From a virus, in IMG/VR virus record IMGVR_UViG_3300034418_004100, positions 1 to 20,428 of that record: 20,428 nucleotides of DNA, one strand, 5' to 3'. Below are positions 15,349 to 20,308 of the stretch, in pieces. Positions within the stretch are counted from its first letter, which is position 1; each line of letters begins with the position of its first letter. The notes beneath the pieces are model-generated. The model saw only the letters and a list, made by a program, of their open reading frames with translations, had not been told where the DNA came from and searched no databases. Both the position numbers and the translations under genes were made by a program.

Positions 15349-16900
15349 CTCCTCTCATATTTGAAATTATACAATCAGCGGATATAATAGTAGTTACAAC
15401 ACTTACCGCATTTTTAAGTGCTGACTTAGTAACAAGTACTGGATCTATAATACCTTCTTGTATCATATCAGTTTTTGTACCGTTATTTACGTTTATACCT
15501 TCACCACCTGTAGGTTCTGCCACTTCTAATATACCAGCATTGTCTAATATAGTGTTATATGGTGCTTTTATAGCATTAAGCAGTATTTTTTCAGTATCGT
15601 TATTAGGTGTTAGCTCTTGGGCTGCGTTTAACAGTGCAATACCACCGCCTGGTACAATACCTTCTTTCAAAGCGGCTTTAGTAGCGTAAATAGCATCTTC
15701 AACTCTATCTTTCTTTTCCTTTAATTCTACTTTAGATGCTGCACCTACCTTAACAACCCCTACTTTACCTGACAGCATAGCCAAACGATCTTGGTGTTTT
15801 TTCTTTAAAAACGGGTTTTTTTCGCTTTTTATTACTTTTTTAACATTTTCGATGCGATCTTGTAAATCTACACCTAAATCTATAGTAGTAATTACAGTAT
15901 TTTTATCGTTTGTAACAGCTTTTTTAGCTTTTCCAAGACAATCAACAGTAATAAGATCCATATCGTCACCTAATTCTTCATTTATTACCGTTGCACCGGT
16001 TAAAAACGCTAAATCTTGCACTGTATCTTGCTTAGTTGGGCCAAAACCTGGTAAATCAATGATATTTACTTTAATATTACCCTTAACTTTGTTCATCATA
16101 AGGGCTGATTTTAGCTGTTGTTCAACTTGCGCCACTATAAGTAGCTCTTTTTTGTTCTTTATAACATGCTCTAGTATCGGTTGTATCTTACGTATGTTAG
16201 GTATTTCACTACCAACGATCAAAACTAGTGGTTCTTCAAGCACAGCCTCATGTTTTTCAGTGTCTGTAACAAAATGTGGTGATGTTATACCACAATCAAA
16301 CTGTACACCATCAACAATATCAGCATATGTTTTTTCAGTTTCTGATGTTTCCATAAAAACTACACCATCTTCACCTACTTTTTCGTAAGCTTCTGCTATA
16401 ATTATACCTAAATCACGGTCATTATTACAACTTATGCTACTTACATCTTCTAACATACCGCCTTTTACATCAATCGCCTTGTCAGATAAGTAATTTGTAA
16501 CCCTGTCAAAAGCAGAGTTTATACCGTTTTTAATATCTCTTATAGAAATATCTTTATACTCTTCTTTATTTACTTCTTTTATTAGTGCTTCAGCAAGGAC
16601 GGTGGCTGTTGTAGTACCGTCACCTGCTTCTTTCACTGTATTTTGCGCTGCTTGCTTAATAAGCGTAGCACCTAGGTTTTCAACCGGGTCATATAAGACA
16701 ACAGATTCAGCTACTGTTACTCCGTCTTTTGTAATGACCGGGTTGCCACGTGCATCTTCATAGATCACACATTTCCCAGAAGCGCCAAGGGTTGACTTAA
16801 CAGCTTGTGCAAGCTTGTCAACTCCTGCTATTATTTTGTCTTTAGCTTGCTGACCAAAGTTTAACTCTTTAATCAACTCACTAGGGTGATTATATTCCAT
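15332..16900 (-). CDS. groEL: GroEL/Cpn60 chaperonin (phage-encoded)
   Basis: This 522-aa ATP-driven folding machine is complete in the equatorial, intermediate and apical domains. ATP-site residues are kept: D59 in ITKDG, GDGTTT at 93-98 (D94) and D402 in RVEDA. The GGG turn is at 418-420. In the apical domain, the site that binds substrate and GroES is altered: the E. coli Tyr199/Tyr203/Phe204 region reads GITSPHF here, so only the Phe is kept. The chain ends NMRGDASSQ and lacks the Gly-Gly-Met repeat tail of bacterial GroEL. It precedes groES. The probable clients are the phage's own capsid or tail proteins; this is inferred. The gene starts after four TTAAT units and has no Shine-Dalgarno. 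Confidence 0.97.
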   Translation of the reverse strand: MEYNHPSELIKELNFGQQAKDKIIAGVDKLAQAVKSTLGASGKCVIYEDARGNPVITKDGVTVAESVVLYDPVENLGATLIKQAAQNTVKEAGDGTTTATVLAEALIKEVNKEEYKDISIRDIKNGINSAFDRVTNYLSDKAIDVKGGMLEDVSSISCNNDRDLGIIIAEAYEKVGEDGVVFMETSETEKTYADIVDGVQFDCGITSPHFVTDTEKHEAVLEEPLVLIVGSEIPNIRKIQPILEHVIKNKKELLIVAQVEQQLKSALMMNKVKGNIKVNIIDLPGFGPTKQDTVQDLAFLTGATVINEELGDDMDLITVDCLGKAKKAVTNDKNTVITTIDLGVDLQDRIENVKKVIKSEKNPFLKKKHQDRLAMLSGKVGVVKVGAASKVELKEKKDRVEDAIYATKAALKEGIVPGGGIALLNAAQELTPNNDTEKILLNAIKAPYNTILDNAGILEVAEPTGGEGINVNNGTKTDMIQEGIIDPVLVTKSALKNAVSVVTTIISADCIISNMRGDASSQ

Positions 16901-16920
16901 TTAATTTAATTTAATTTAAT
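16901..16920. repeat. (TTAAT)4 pentanucleotide tract abutting the groEL start
   Basis: Four perfect TTAAT copies lie directly before the groEL ATG; on the coding strand they read ATTAA repeated. Bacteroidota-type start regions are A/T-only, so this tract may serve as the ribosome-loading leader. The copy number could change by slippage. Confidence 0.8.
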
Positions 16921-17030
16921 TATTTAAACAATAAAAACAAAGGCGCTATAGCTATATAGTAAAGTATTATAGTTGTTATTATACTAATCCATCCTAAAGC
17001 TATAAACCCGATTTTTTTTAATGTATTCAC
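16920..17030 (-). CDS. 36-aa single-helix membrane peptide (GTG start)
   Basis: The frame opens with GTG, whose G is the last base of the preceding TAG stop (TAGTG). It encodes NTLKKIGFIALGWISIITT, then IILYYIAIAPLFLLFK. A short Lys-containing N-terminus followed by about 28 hydrophobic residues gives one membrane helix with the N-terminus inside. The stop lies next to the groEL leader. It could be a small lysis regulator, an inner-membrane effector, or a non-functional frame. The coupled start and clean hydrophobic profile favour a real gene. Confidence 0.5.
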   Translation of the reverse strand: MNTLKKIGFIALGWISIITTIILYYIAIAPLFLLFK

Positions 17031-17320
17031 TATTTGAATGTTTTAACTACTTTAGGTCCTGCTGCTGCTTCGATCTTCTTTTGGAAATGATCGATGCTAC
17101 CATCTATTGCGTTCTCAGCACCTTCTATAGTTTCACGCCTAGTAACATCATGCCATGTATTTTCTTCTACATGTTTGCATTCTGTTTGAAAATATCCATT
17201 AGGTAATTGGGTAATCCTCCAGTTTTTCTTATCTGCAAGATGAGTCCATTGCTCTATAGTTTTTTCACTTGGTTTTTGGCCGTACGTTGCCGTACTTGTT
17301 TTGTAATATAAATAAGTCAT
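17030..17320 (-). CDS. Unknown 96-aa soluble protein
   Basis: The protein starts MTYLYYKTSTATYGQKPSEK and contains NWRITQLPNGYFQTECK, then WHDVTRRETIEGAENAIDG and a C-terminal KKIEAAAGPKVVKTFK. It has an alpha/beta profile with one Cys and no membrane segment. From memory, similar C-terminal ends (IDGSIDHF... GPKVVKTFK) occur in uncultured marine phages with no function assigned. It is the second gene of the leftward arm, after an A-rich leader, and its stop is shared with the GTG of the small membrane peptide. Confidence 0.6.
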   Translation of the reverse strand: MTYLYYKTSTATYGQKPSEKTIEQWTHLADKKNWRITQLPNGYFQTECKHVEENTWHDVTRRETIEGAENAIDGSIDHFQKKIEAAAGPKVVKTFK

Positions 17321-17371
17321 TTTTTTTTGGTTTTTATTTGGTTAATATTCGACTTGGTTTAGGGTGTCTCC

Positions 17372-17635
17372 CTATTTTCTTTTTTCTTTTTTAGTTCCTT
17401 TTCCATCATTACCTCTGTTAGCCTTGATAGACTTAAATCTCCTGTCTTTGTGATCGTAGTCTTTTCCACTAATATTTTTACCAGCTTTGATAGCAGCTCG
17501 TCTTTCACGCTGATTCTCTGCTTTTTTGTCTTTACGGTCTTTACGTTTAGCACGTTCAAGATCACGTTTAGCTTTTGCAGCTTTTGCTTTTTTACTTAGC
17601 TTTTGTTTTGTTAGTGTTAATGGTGATGATTTCAT
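17372..17635 (-). CDS. Very basic Lys/Arg-rich protein, first gene of the leftward arm
   Basis: The protein is 87 aa with more than one third Lys and Arg. It begins MKSSPLTLTKQKLSKKAK, passes through an extended charged helix (RDLERAKRKDRKDKKAENQ) and ends in a flexible GNDGKGTKKEKRK tail. Such composition fits a nucleic-acid-binding or DNA-condensing protein, but no fold can be named. The ATG at 17635 is chosen because the 96 bp before it in the same frame contain a terminator-like hairpin and encode a segment of different composition. An earlier ATG at 17731 would give 119 aa. Confidence 0.6.
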   Translation of the reverse strand: MKSSPLTLTKQKLSKKAKAAKAKRDLERAKRKDRKDKKAENQRERRAAIKAGKNISGKDYDHKDRRFKSIKANRGNDGKGTKKEKRK

Positions 17636-17673
17636 AGTAGATATAATTACATAGTAAAATGAATATTTAAAAA

Positions 17674-17721
17674 GTGGACAATAGGCCCTTACTAAGACTA
17701 CTATAACAGGCTTATGTCCAC
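17674..17721 (-). terminator. Attenuator-like hairpin in the leftward leader
   Basis: GTGGACA (17674-17680), one unpaired A, then TAGGCC (17682-17687) pair with GGCTTA (17709-17714) and TGTCCAC (17715-17721). This gives 13 bp with one G-T and a 21-nt loop. Read leftward, it is followed directly by TTTTT. No leftward gene lies upstream of it, so it would stop or pause transcripts that have just left the control region, which points to attenuation or antitermination rather than operon end. Confidence 0.6.
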
Positions 17722-17815
17722 GTTTTGACATTACAAATATTGGGGTAGGGTGTTGCCCCCCTATACTCCTCGCATTTGCTCTGTAGAAAAATCCATTTTA
17801 AAAACCGGGCCCCAC

Positions 17816-17863
17816 CACGTTTATTCACGTTTACGCAGAATTTTTCACGTTTTTGCGAAAATT
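17816..17863. repeat. CACGTTT repeats spaced by 10 and 20 bp
   Basis: CACGTTT begins at 17816, 17826 and 17846. The last two lie in a 20-bp tandem duplication (17824-17843 and 17844-17863, 15 of 20 bases identical). A fourth CACGTTT lies at 17719. Spacing of one and two helical turns places the copies on one face of the DNA, as operators or activator sites often are. Confidence 0.65.
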
Positions 17864-17926
17864 ACATATATTATTTTTAAAAAACTACTTTTTATTTTAC
17901 ACATTATTTATATATTTTTACACACT

Positions 17927-17952
17927 AAATACGAAACATTTTGGATAATATA
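17927..17952 (+). promoter_or_regulatory. Early-promoter motif, copy 1
   Basis: AAATACGA at 17927-17934, 8 bp, GGATAATATA at 17943-17952. It is followed by AA and a start-stop pair (ATG-TAA, 17954-17959). It is the first copy in the right arm and faces the 50-aa gene at 17985. Confidence 0.75.
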
Positions 17953-17984
17953 AATGTAAGAAATATAAATAATAAAATTACACA

Positions 17985-18137
17985 ATGAGAAATAAATTAA
18001 CAAACAAATACATTCAACATTATTACAATGCCGTACTATCTGGTCTAATAACAATGGATGAATTCTGGGAATTATCAATGATATTACCAACAACTAATTT
18101 ATACACTAGAAATAGTCAAATATTAAATATACTATAA
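17985..18137 (+). CDS. 50-aa protein, first gene of the rightward arm
   Basis: The frame begins MRNKLTNKYIQHYYNAVLSG and continues LITMDEFWELSMILPTTN to a hydrophobic-polar end (NSQILNIL). It is predicted helical, with no signal peptide or Cys. The start ATG is preceded by an A-rich leader 32 bp after promoter copy 1. Nothing identifies a function. First place after the earliest promoter suits an early host-takeover or anti-defence protein, but that is only a guess from position. Confidence 0.55.
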   Translation: MRNKLTNKYIQHYYNAVLSGLITMDEFWELSMILPTTNLYTRNSQILNIL

Positions 18138-18153
18138 TAAAAATAATTATACA

Positions 18154-18195
18154 ATGAGAAAAGTCGCGCAATGTATACAAAGTAAAATTAACTAA
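18154..18195 (+). CDS. 13-codon micro-ORF (doubtful)
   Basis: MRKVAQCIQSKIN follows an ACA-ATG-AGA-AA start context like that of the 50-aa gene and ends just before promoter copy 2. It might be a decayed duplicate start or a leader peptide. The length alone gives no support for function. Confidence 0.2.
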   Translation: MRKVAQCIQSKIN

Positions 18196-18222
18196 CAAAT
18201 AATAATACTACTTTTACAATGT

Positions 18223-18248
18223 AAATACGAACTCAAATGGATAATATA
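18223..18248 (+). promoter_or_regulatory. Early-promoter motif, copy 2
   Basis: AAATACGA at 18223-18230, 8 bp, GGATAATATA at 18239-18248. AA and an ATG follow at once, opening an 8-codon frame (MKIKVKLK, 18250-18276), before the 75-aa gene at 18283. Spacing equals that of the other three copies. Confidence 0.75.
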
Positions 18249-18282
18249 AATGAAAATAAAAGTTAAATTAAAATAAAATAAA

Positions 18283-18510
18283 ATGAATATATTAAAGTCA
18301 AAAAGATTTGTAGTAAGAAAATCATTAATCGGTAAAAATCAAGTAATAGAATTTACAAATAAAAAAGGTGATACATATACTTATAATCACGATAAAGTGT
18401 GGGAAATTATGAAAGATAAACTAGCAGAAATGCCATGTTGGTTAAAGTACAAAAGTTATACTGCTACTAATAATATTCCACTAGTGTGTAGAAATGTAGA
18501 ATTAGTATAG
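18283..18510 (+). CDS. Unknown 75-aa early protein
   Basis: A basic beta-rich N-terminal half (KSKRFVVRKSLIGKNQVIEF, then KKGDTYTYNHDKVWEIM) is followed by MPCWLKYKSYTATNN and a hydrophobic end NVELV. It carries two Cys residues and has no membrane segment. It lies 34 bp after promoter copy 2, behind an 8-codon frame. Its TAG stop shares the G with a GTG that opens a hydrophobic 19-residue peptide. A small effector is likely, function unknown. Confidence 0.6.
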   Translation: MNILKSKRFVVRKSLIGKNQVIEFTNKKGDTYTYNHDKVWEIMKDKLAEMPCWLKYKSYTATNNIPLVCRNVELV

Positions 18511-18569
18511 TGATATACTACATACTAATAGCAGTAATAATCTGTATACTTATAGACGTAGTTGAGTAA
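18510..18569 (+). CDS. 19-aa hydrophobic peptide (GTG start)
   Basis: GTG overlaps the previous TAG by one base (TAGTG). The frame reads (M)IYYILIAVIICILIDVVE: one membrane-spanning stretch ending in Asp/Glu. The same junction type is used for the 36-aa membrane peptide in the other arm. The size makes chance possible, but hydrophobicity, the coupled start and lack of any other gene here favour translation. Confidence 0.35.
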   Translation: MIYYILIAVIICILIDVVE

Positions 18570-18594
18570 CATTTAGCGTCTCTAAATAATACGA

Positions 18595-18646
18595 ATGACA
18601 TAAGTAGTCATGGTGCCGAGGTGTGTTCGATTCACACGCTACTACT
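18595..18646 (+). ncRNA. tRNA-like element with a canonical T-arm
   Basis: GTGTG (18621-18625), TTCGATT and CACAC (18633-18637) form a perfect tRNA T-arm with a consensus T-loop, including the closing G-C. It is preceded by a 5-bp hairpin ATGAC-ATAAGTA-GTCAT (18595-18611) with a 7-nt loop that has T in the U33 position, like an anticodon arm. Alternatively AGTAGT (18603-18608) pairs with GCTACT (18638-18643) directly after the T-arm to give a minihelix. No D-arm with GG and no good acceptor stem or CCA end are present, so it is not a normal tRNA gene. Confidence 0.45.
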
Positions 18647-18662
18647 AAAACAAAGTAATAAT

Positions 18663-18788
18663 ATGATAATAAGAAAAATAAAGAATATTTTTATAGTGCA
18701 ACAAAAGCACTCACAACAAATTGTGTTCTCACACAAGAATATTAACGAGTGCTATGAGTACATTTTTAAAACAGTAAATTATGCATAA
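18663..18788 (+). CDS. Unknown 41-aa protein
   Basis: The frame begins MIIRKIKNIFIVQQKHSQQ and ends NINECYEYIFKTVNYA. It is basic and probably helical, with one Cys and no membrane helix. It overlaps the lipoprotein gene by 8 bp (ATGCATAA), indicating translational coupling. It follows the tRNA-like element with a short A-rich leader. No function can be suggested. Confidence 0.5.
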   Translation: MIIRKIKNIFIVQQKHSQQIVFSHKNINECYEYIFKTVNYA

Positions 18789-18948
18789 AGTAAGAGATAA
18801 CTATTTAGCAGAAATAATAATTGTAGCAGTAGTAGCATTAATGTTACTAACTTCTTGCGGAAGTACTAAAAAGTGTTGTATAAAAACTGCAAATGAAGTA
18901 TACAAGTATGAAGGTATGTACGCTAATCAAGAGTGGGACAAAGAGTAA
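18781..18948 (+). CDS. Small phage lipoprotein (signal peptide II)
   Basis: The precursor is 55 aa. After a charged N-terminus (MHKVRDNYLAE) comes a hydrophobic helix (IIIVAVVALMLLTS) and the lipobox LTSC with Gly next, so lipidation is expected at Cys26. The mature part is about 30 residues (CGSTKKCC... ending NQEWDKE), too small for an enzyme. In a Bacteroidota host it would anchor in the inner or outer membrane. Phage lipoproteins often cause superinfection exclusion; here that is inference from class and early position. The gene is coupled to the 41-aa gene and ends 8 bp before promoter copy 3. Confidence 0.7.
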   Translation: MHKVRDNYLAEIIIVAVVALMLLTSCGSTKKCCIKTANEVYKYEGMYANQEWDKE

Positions 18949-18956
18949 TACAAAAC

Positions 18957-18982
18957 AAATACGAACAAAGTTGGATAATATA
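18957..18982 (+). promoter_or_regulatory. Early-promoter motif, copy 3
   Basis: AAATACGA at 18957-18964, 8 bp, GGATAATATA at 18973-18982. It lies just after the lipoprotein stop, with the next gene starting 14 bp downstream (ATG at 18996). It heads a five-gene overlapping group. Confidence 0.75.
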
Positions 18983-18995
18983 ATAAATTATAAAT

Positions 18996-19184
18996 ATGAA
19001 ATTAACACATAGCAATAGTAAGAAAAAGATTATACTAAACGGTACAGTTTATGTACCTTACGAAGTACACGAGTTGCCAAAGAACTTTGGTTTTCACGAT
19101 GCAGAACCAGTGGCAGGTATGCGCGAGAAAGAAGCAATAACAGAGTGGTTTAACTACAAAGGATTAACTTATGTCGCAGAGTAA
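18996..19184 (+). CDS. Unknown 62-aa early protein
   Basis: A basic N-terminus (MKLTHSNSKKKIILNGTVY) leads into VPYEVHELPKNFGFHDAEPV and a C-terminal helix and strand (REKEAITEWFNYKGLTYVAE). It is predicted to be a small soluble alpha/beta protein, with no Cys and no signal. It is the first gene after promoter copy 3 and overlaps the next gene by 14 bp. No known family is recognised. Confidence 0.6.
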   Translation: MKLTHSNSKKKIILNGTVYVPYEVHELPKNFGFHDAEPVAGMREKEAITEWFNYKGLTYVAE

Positions 19185-19431
19185 ACTACAACTAACAATA
19201 GAAAAAGCACATGGTAATATGTGGCGAGTAGAAATGCGTGATCACCATTGCAATTATACCTGTGTGTATGAACCAAGTATGGTAATGGCAATGAGTTATG
19301 CTCTAGACTGGTTTAAAAAAGCAGACGAGCGTGAACAAGCAAATCAAATGCGTGGCAAAGCAATACAAGAAATGATAGCAATTGATCGCAAAGCAGGCAT
19401 AACTACAAATATGAGTGACGGATTAGATTAA
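19171..19431 (+). CDS. Unknown 86-aa early protein
   Basis: The N-terminal half is beta-like with a Cys/His cluster (MRDHHCNYTCVYEP). A helix follows (MVMAMSYALDWFKKADEREQ), then a charged helix that ends in an acidic tail (MSDGLD). HHC and C three residues later could bind metal, but only one such group is present. The start lies inside the previous gene by 14 bp, which points to translational coupling. Function unknown. Confidence 0.6.
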   Translation: MSQSKLQLTIEKAHGNMWRVEMRDHHCNYTCVYEPSMVMAMSYALDWFKKADEREQANQMRGKAIQEMIAIDRKAGITTNMSDGLD

Positions 19432-19443
19432 AATTAAGTAAAT

Positions 19444-19962
19444 ATGAAAACAATATATAAAGGCGATAGCAGATACGAGAAAGTATTTGAGCAGATGCAA
19501 CTACTTGGTATTCAAGATGTTAGCACAAAACAACAAGTAAAAAATGGTACAATAGTATGGCAACTACCAATACTATCAAGAGCAAGAGGTAAGTACATTA
19601 AGTATGCTTCATTCGCAAGTGGCTATGTACGTAATCAAGGTGTTGACTGTCGTAGTAATTGGCAATGTAACAAAAGAGTTGAAAGTGAACCACAATATTA
19701 CGAGTTACCAAATGGTGATTATAGAAAATTTACTACTCGTACTTGTGAACTAATACCAATAGAAATCGATAGACTTGAGTATATGATGAAGTATATTATC
19801 AAAAACGAGTATATTAAGCGCGCAAATACAGTGCAGCAAGGTAATTTTGTACCGAAGTGGCAGTACGATAATTTAAGAGAAACAGTAATAGAACATGGCA
19901 TTGATAATCAAGTGCCAGATGTGAAAGTAATAATTAATGGACATAGATATAATATAATATGA
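19444..19962 (+). CDS. Unknown 172-aa early protein
   Basis: The largest gene of the right arm has an N-terminal alpha/beta part (YEKVFEQMQLLGIQDVSTKQ), a central Tyr/Arg/Cys-containing region (YVRNQGVDCRSNWQCNKRVE, and CELIPIEIDRLEYMMKYIIK), and a C-terminal helix and strand ending VKVIINGHRYNII. Three Cys residues lie between about residues 69 and 107. No catalytic motif, membrane helix or signal is visible. It is followed with an ATGA overlap by a membrane protein. Family not recognised. Confidence 0.6.
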   Translation: MKTIYKGDSRYEKVFEQMQLLGIQDVSTKQQVKNGTIVWQLPILSRARGKYIKYASFASGYVRNQGVDCRSNWQCNKRVESEPQYYELPNGDYRKFTTRTCELIPIEIDRLEYMMKYIIKNEYIKRANTVQQGNFVPKWQYDNLRETVIEHGIDNQVPDVKVIINGHRYNII

Positions 19963-20096
19963 TAAAAAAATATAAAGCACACATAATGGTGGCGACAGGC
20001 GCTTCAATACTAATACTAGATTTACTAGGAATAAATGGAGCAGTAACGTTCGCTATAGGTATAATATTAATGATTGAAGGGGTAAGTAGACTATGA
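19959..20096 (+). CDS. 45-aa two-helix membrane protein
   Basis: A basic start MIKKYKAH is followed by a first hydrophobic helix (IMVATGASILILDLLG), a short INGA turn and a second helix (VTFAIGIILMIEGV) ending SRL. Both ends would face the cytoplasm. It overlaps both neighbours by four bases (ATGA), so translation in one block is very likely. It could be a small inner-membrane effector, antiholin-like or exclusion protein; no family is recognised. Confidence 0.65.
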   Translation: MIKKYKAHIMVATGASILILDLLGINGAVTFAIGIILMIEGVSRL

Positions 20097-20269
20097 AAAA
20101 GAGAAAATTAAACAGTAAAAATCCAAAGTATATGGACAAAAGCCAGCTAACTGAACGCGAGGTGGCTAGAAAAGAGTTAATATGTGAAGTACCAATGAGA
20201 AATATCAAAGGTAAATTAACTAAAAGAAATAATAAAGCTAAAGTAAACGCTATTTGGTTTACAAACTAA
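20093..20269 (+). CDS. Unknown 58-aa basic protein
   Basis: The protein is Lys/Arg/Asn-rich: MKKRKLNSKNPKYMDKSQLT, then EREVARKELICEVPM and a basic C-terminus (KGKLTKRNNKAKVNAIWFTN). It may contact nucleic acid. The gene starts inside the stop of the membrane protein gene (ATGA) and its own TAA overlaps the first bases of promoter copy 4. Function unknown. Confidence 0.6.
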   Translation: MKKRKLNSKNPKYMDKSQLTEREVARKELICEVPMRNIKGKLTKRNNKAKVNAIWFTN

Positions 20270-20293
20270 ATACGATTACTATTGGATAATATA
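20268..20293 (+). promoter_or_regulatory. Early-promoter motif, copy 4
   Basis: AAATACGA at 20268-20275, 8 bp, GGATAATATA at 20284-20293. The first two bases lie in the stop codon of the 58-aa gene. An ATG follows 16 bp downstream at 20309. Confidence 0.75.
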
Positions 20294-20308
20294 TATAAAT
20301 AAAAATAT

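Larger units (their letters stand above)
17636..17984. promoter_or_regulatory. Divergent control region between leftward and rightward arms
   Basis: No convincing gene lies in these 349 bp. From left to right they hold an inverted repeat with a leftward U-tract (17,674-17,721), a G-run/C-run segment (17,742-17,759), an isolated GGGCCC palindrome (17,807-17,812), CACGTTT repeats (17,816-17,863), a very AT-rich stretch and the first copy of the early-promoter motif (17,927-17,952). Both transcription arms diverge from here. A replication origin is also possible, but no clear iteron set or DnaA boxes are seen. Confidence 0.7.

Noticed and set aside
15852-16388. 178-aa plus-strand frame inside groEL
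   Set aside because: Antisense shadow of a highly conserved gene; no start context or promoter on that strand.
17359-17565. 68-aa minus-strand frame overlapping the basic protein
   Set aside because: It is an alternate-frame shadow of a Lys-rich gene, with no start context of its own.
17635-17731. N-terminal extension of the basic protein to an ATG at 17731 (119 aa)
   Set aside because: The added residues differ sharply in composition from the Lys/Arg-rich rest and span a terminator-like hairpin; the ATG at 17635 is more likely. A leader frame remains possible and is mentioned in the findings.
17742-17812. G-run/C-run and GGGCCC palindrome as a terminator or origin
   Set aside because: A 4-5 bp GGGG/CCCC stem can form but lacks a following U-tract on either strand, and the palindrome has no loop; kept only as part of the control region.
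17750-17953. 67-aa plus-strand open frame in the control region
   Set aside because: It crosses the CACGTTT repeats and ends inside promoter copy 1; composition is that of non-coding AT-rich DNA.
17908-18093. 61-aa minus-strand hydrophobic frame
   Set aside because: It lies antisense to promoter copy 1 and the 50-aa gene; hydrophobicity follows from AT-rich sequence.
18559-18646. Ordinary tRNA gene
   Set aside because: The T-arm is perfect but there is no D-arm with GG, no 7-bp acceptor stem in register and no CCA end; reported only as tRNA-like.
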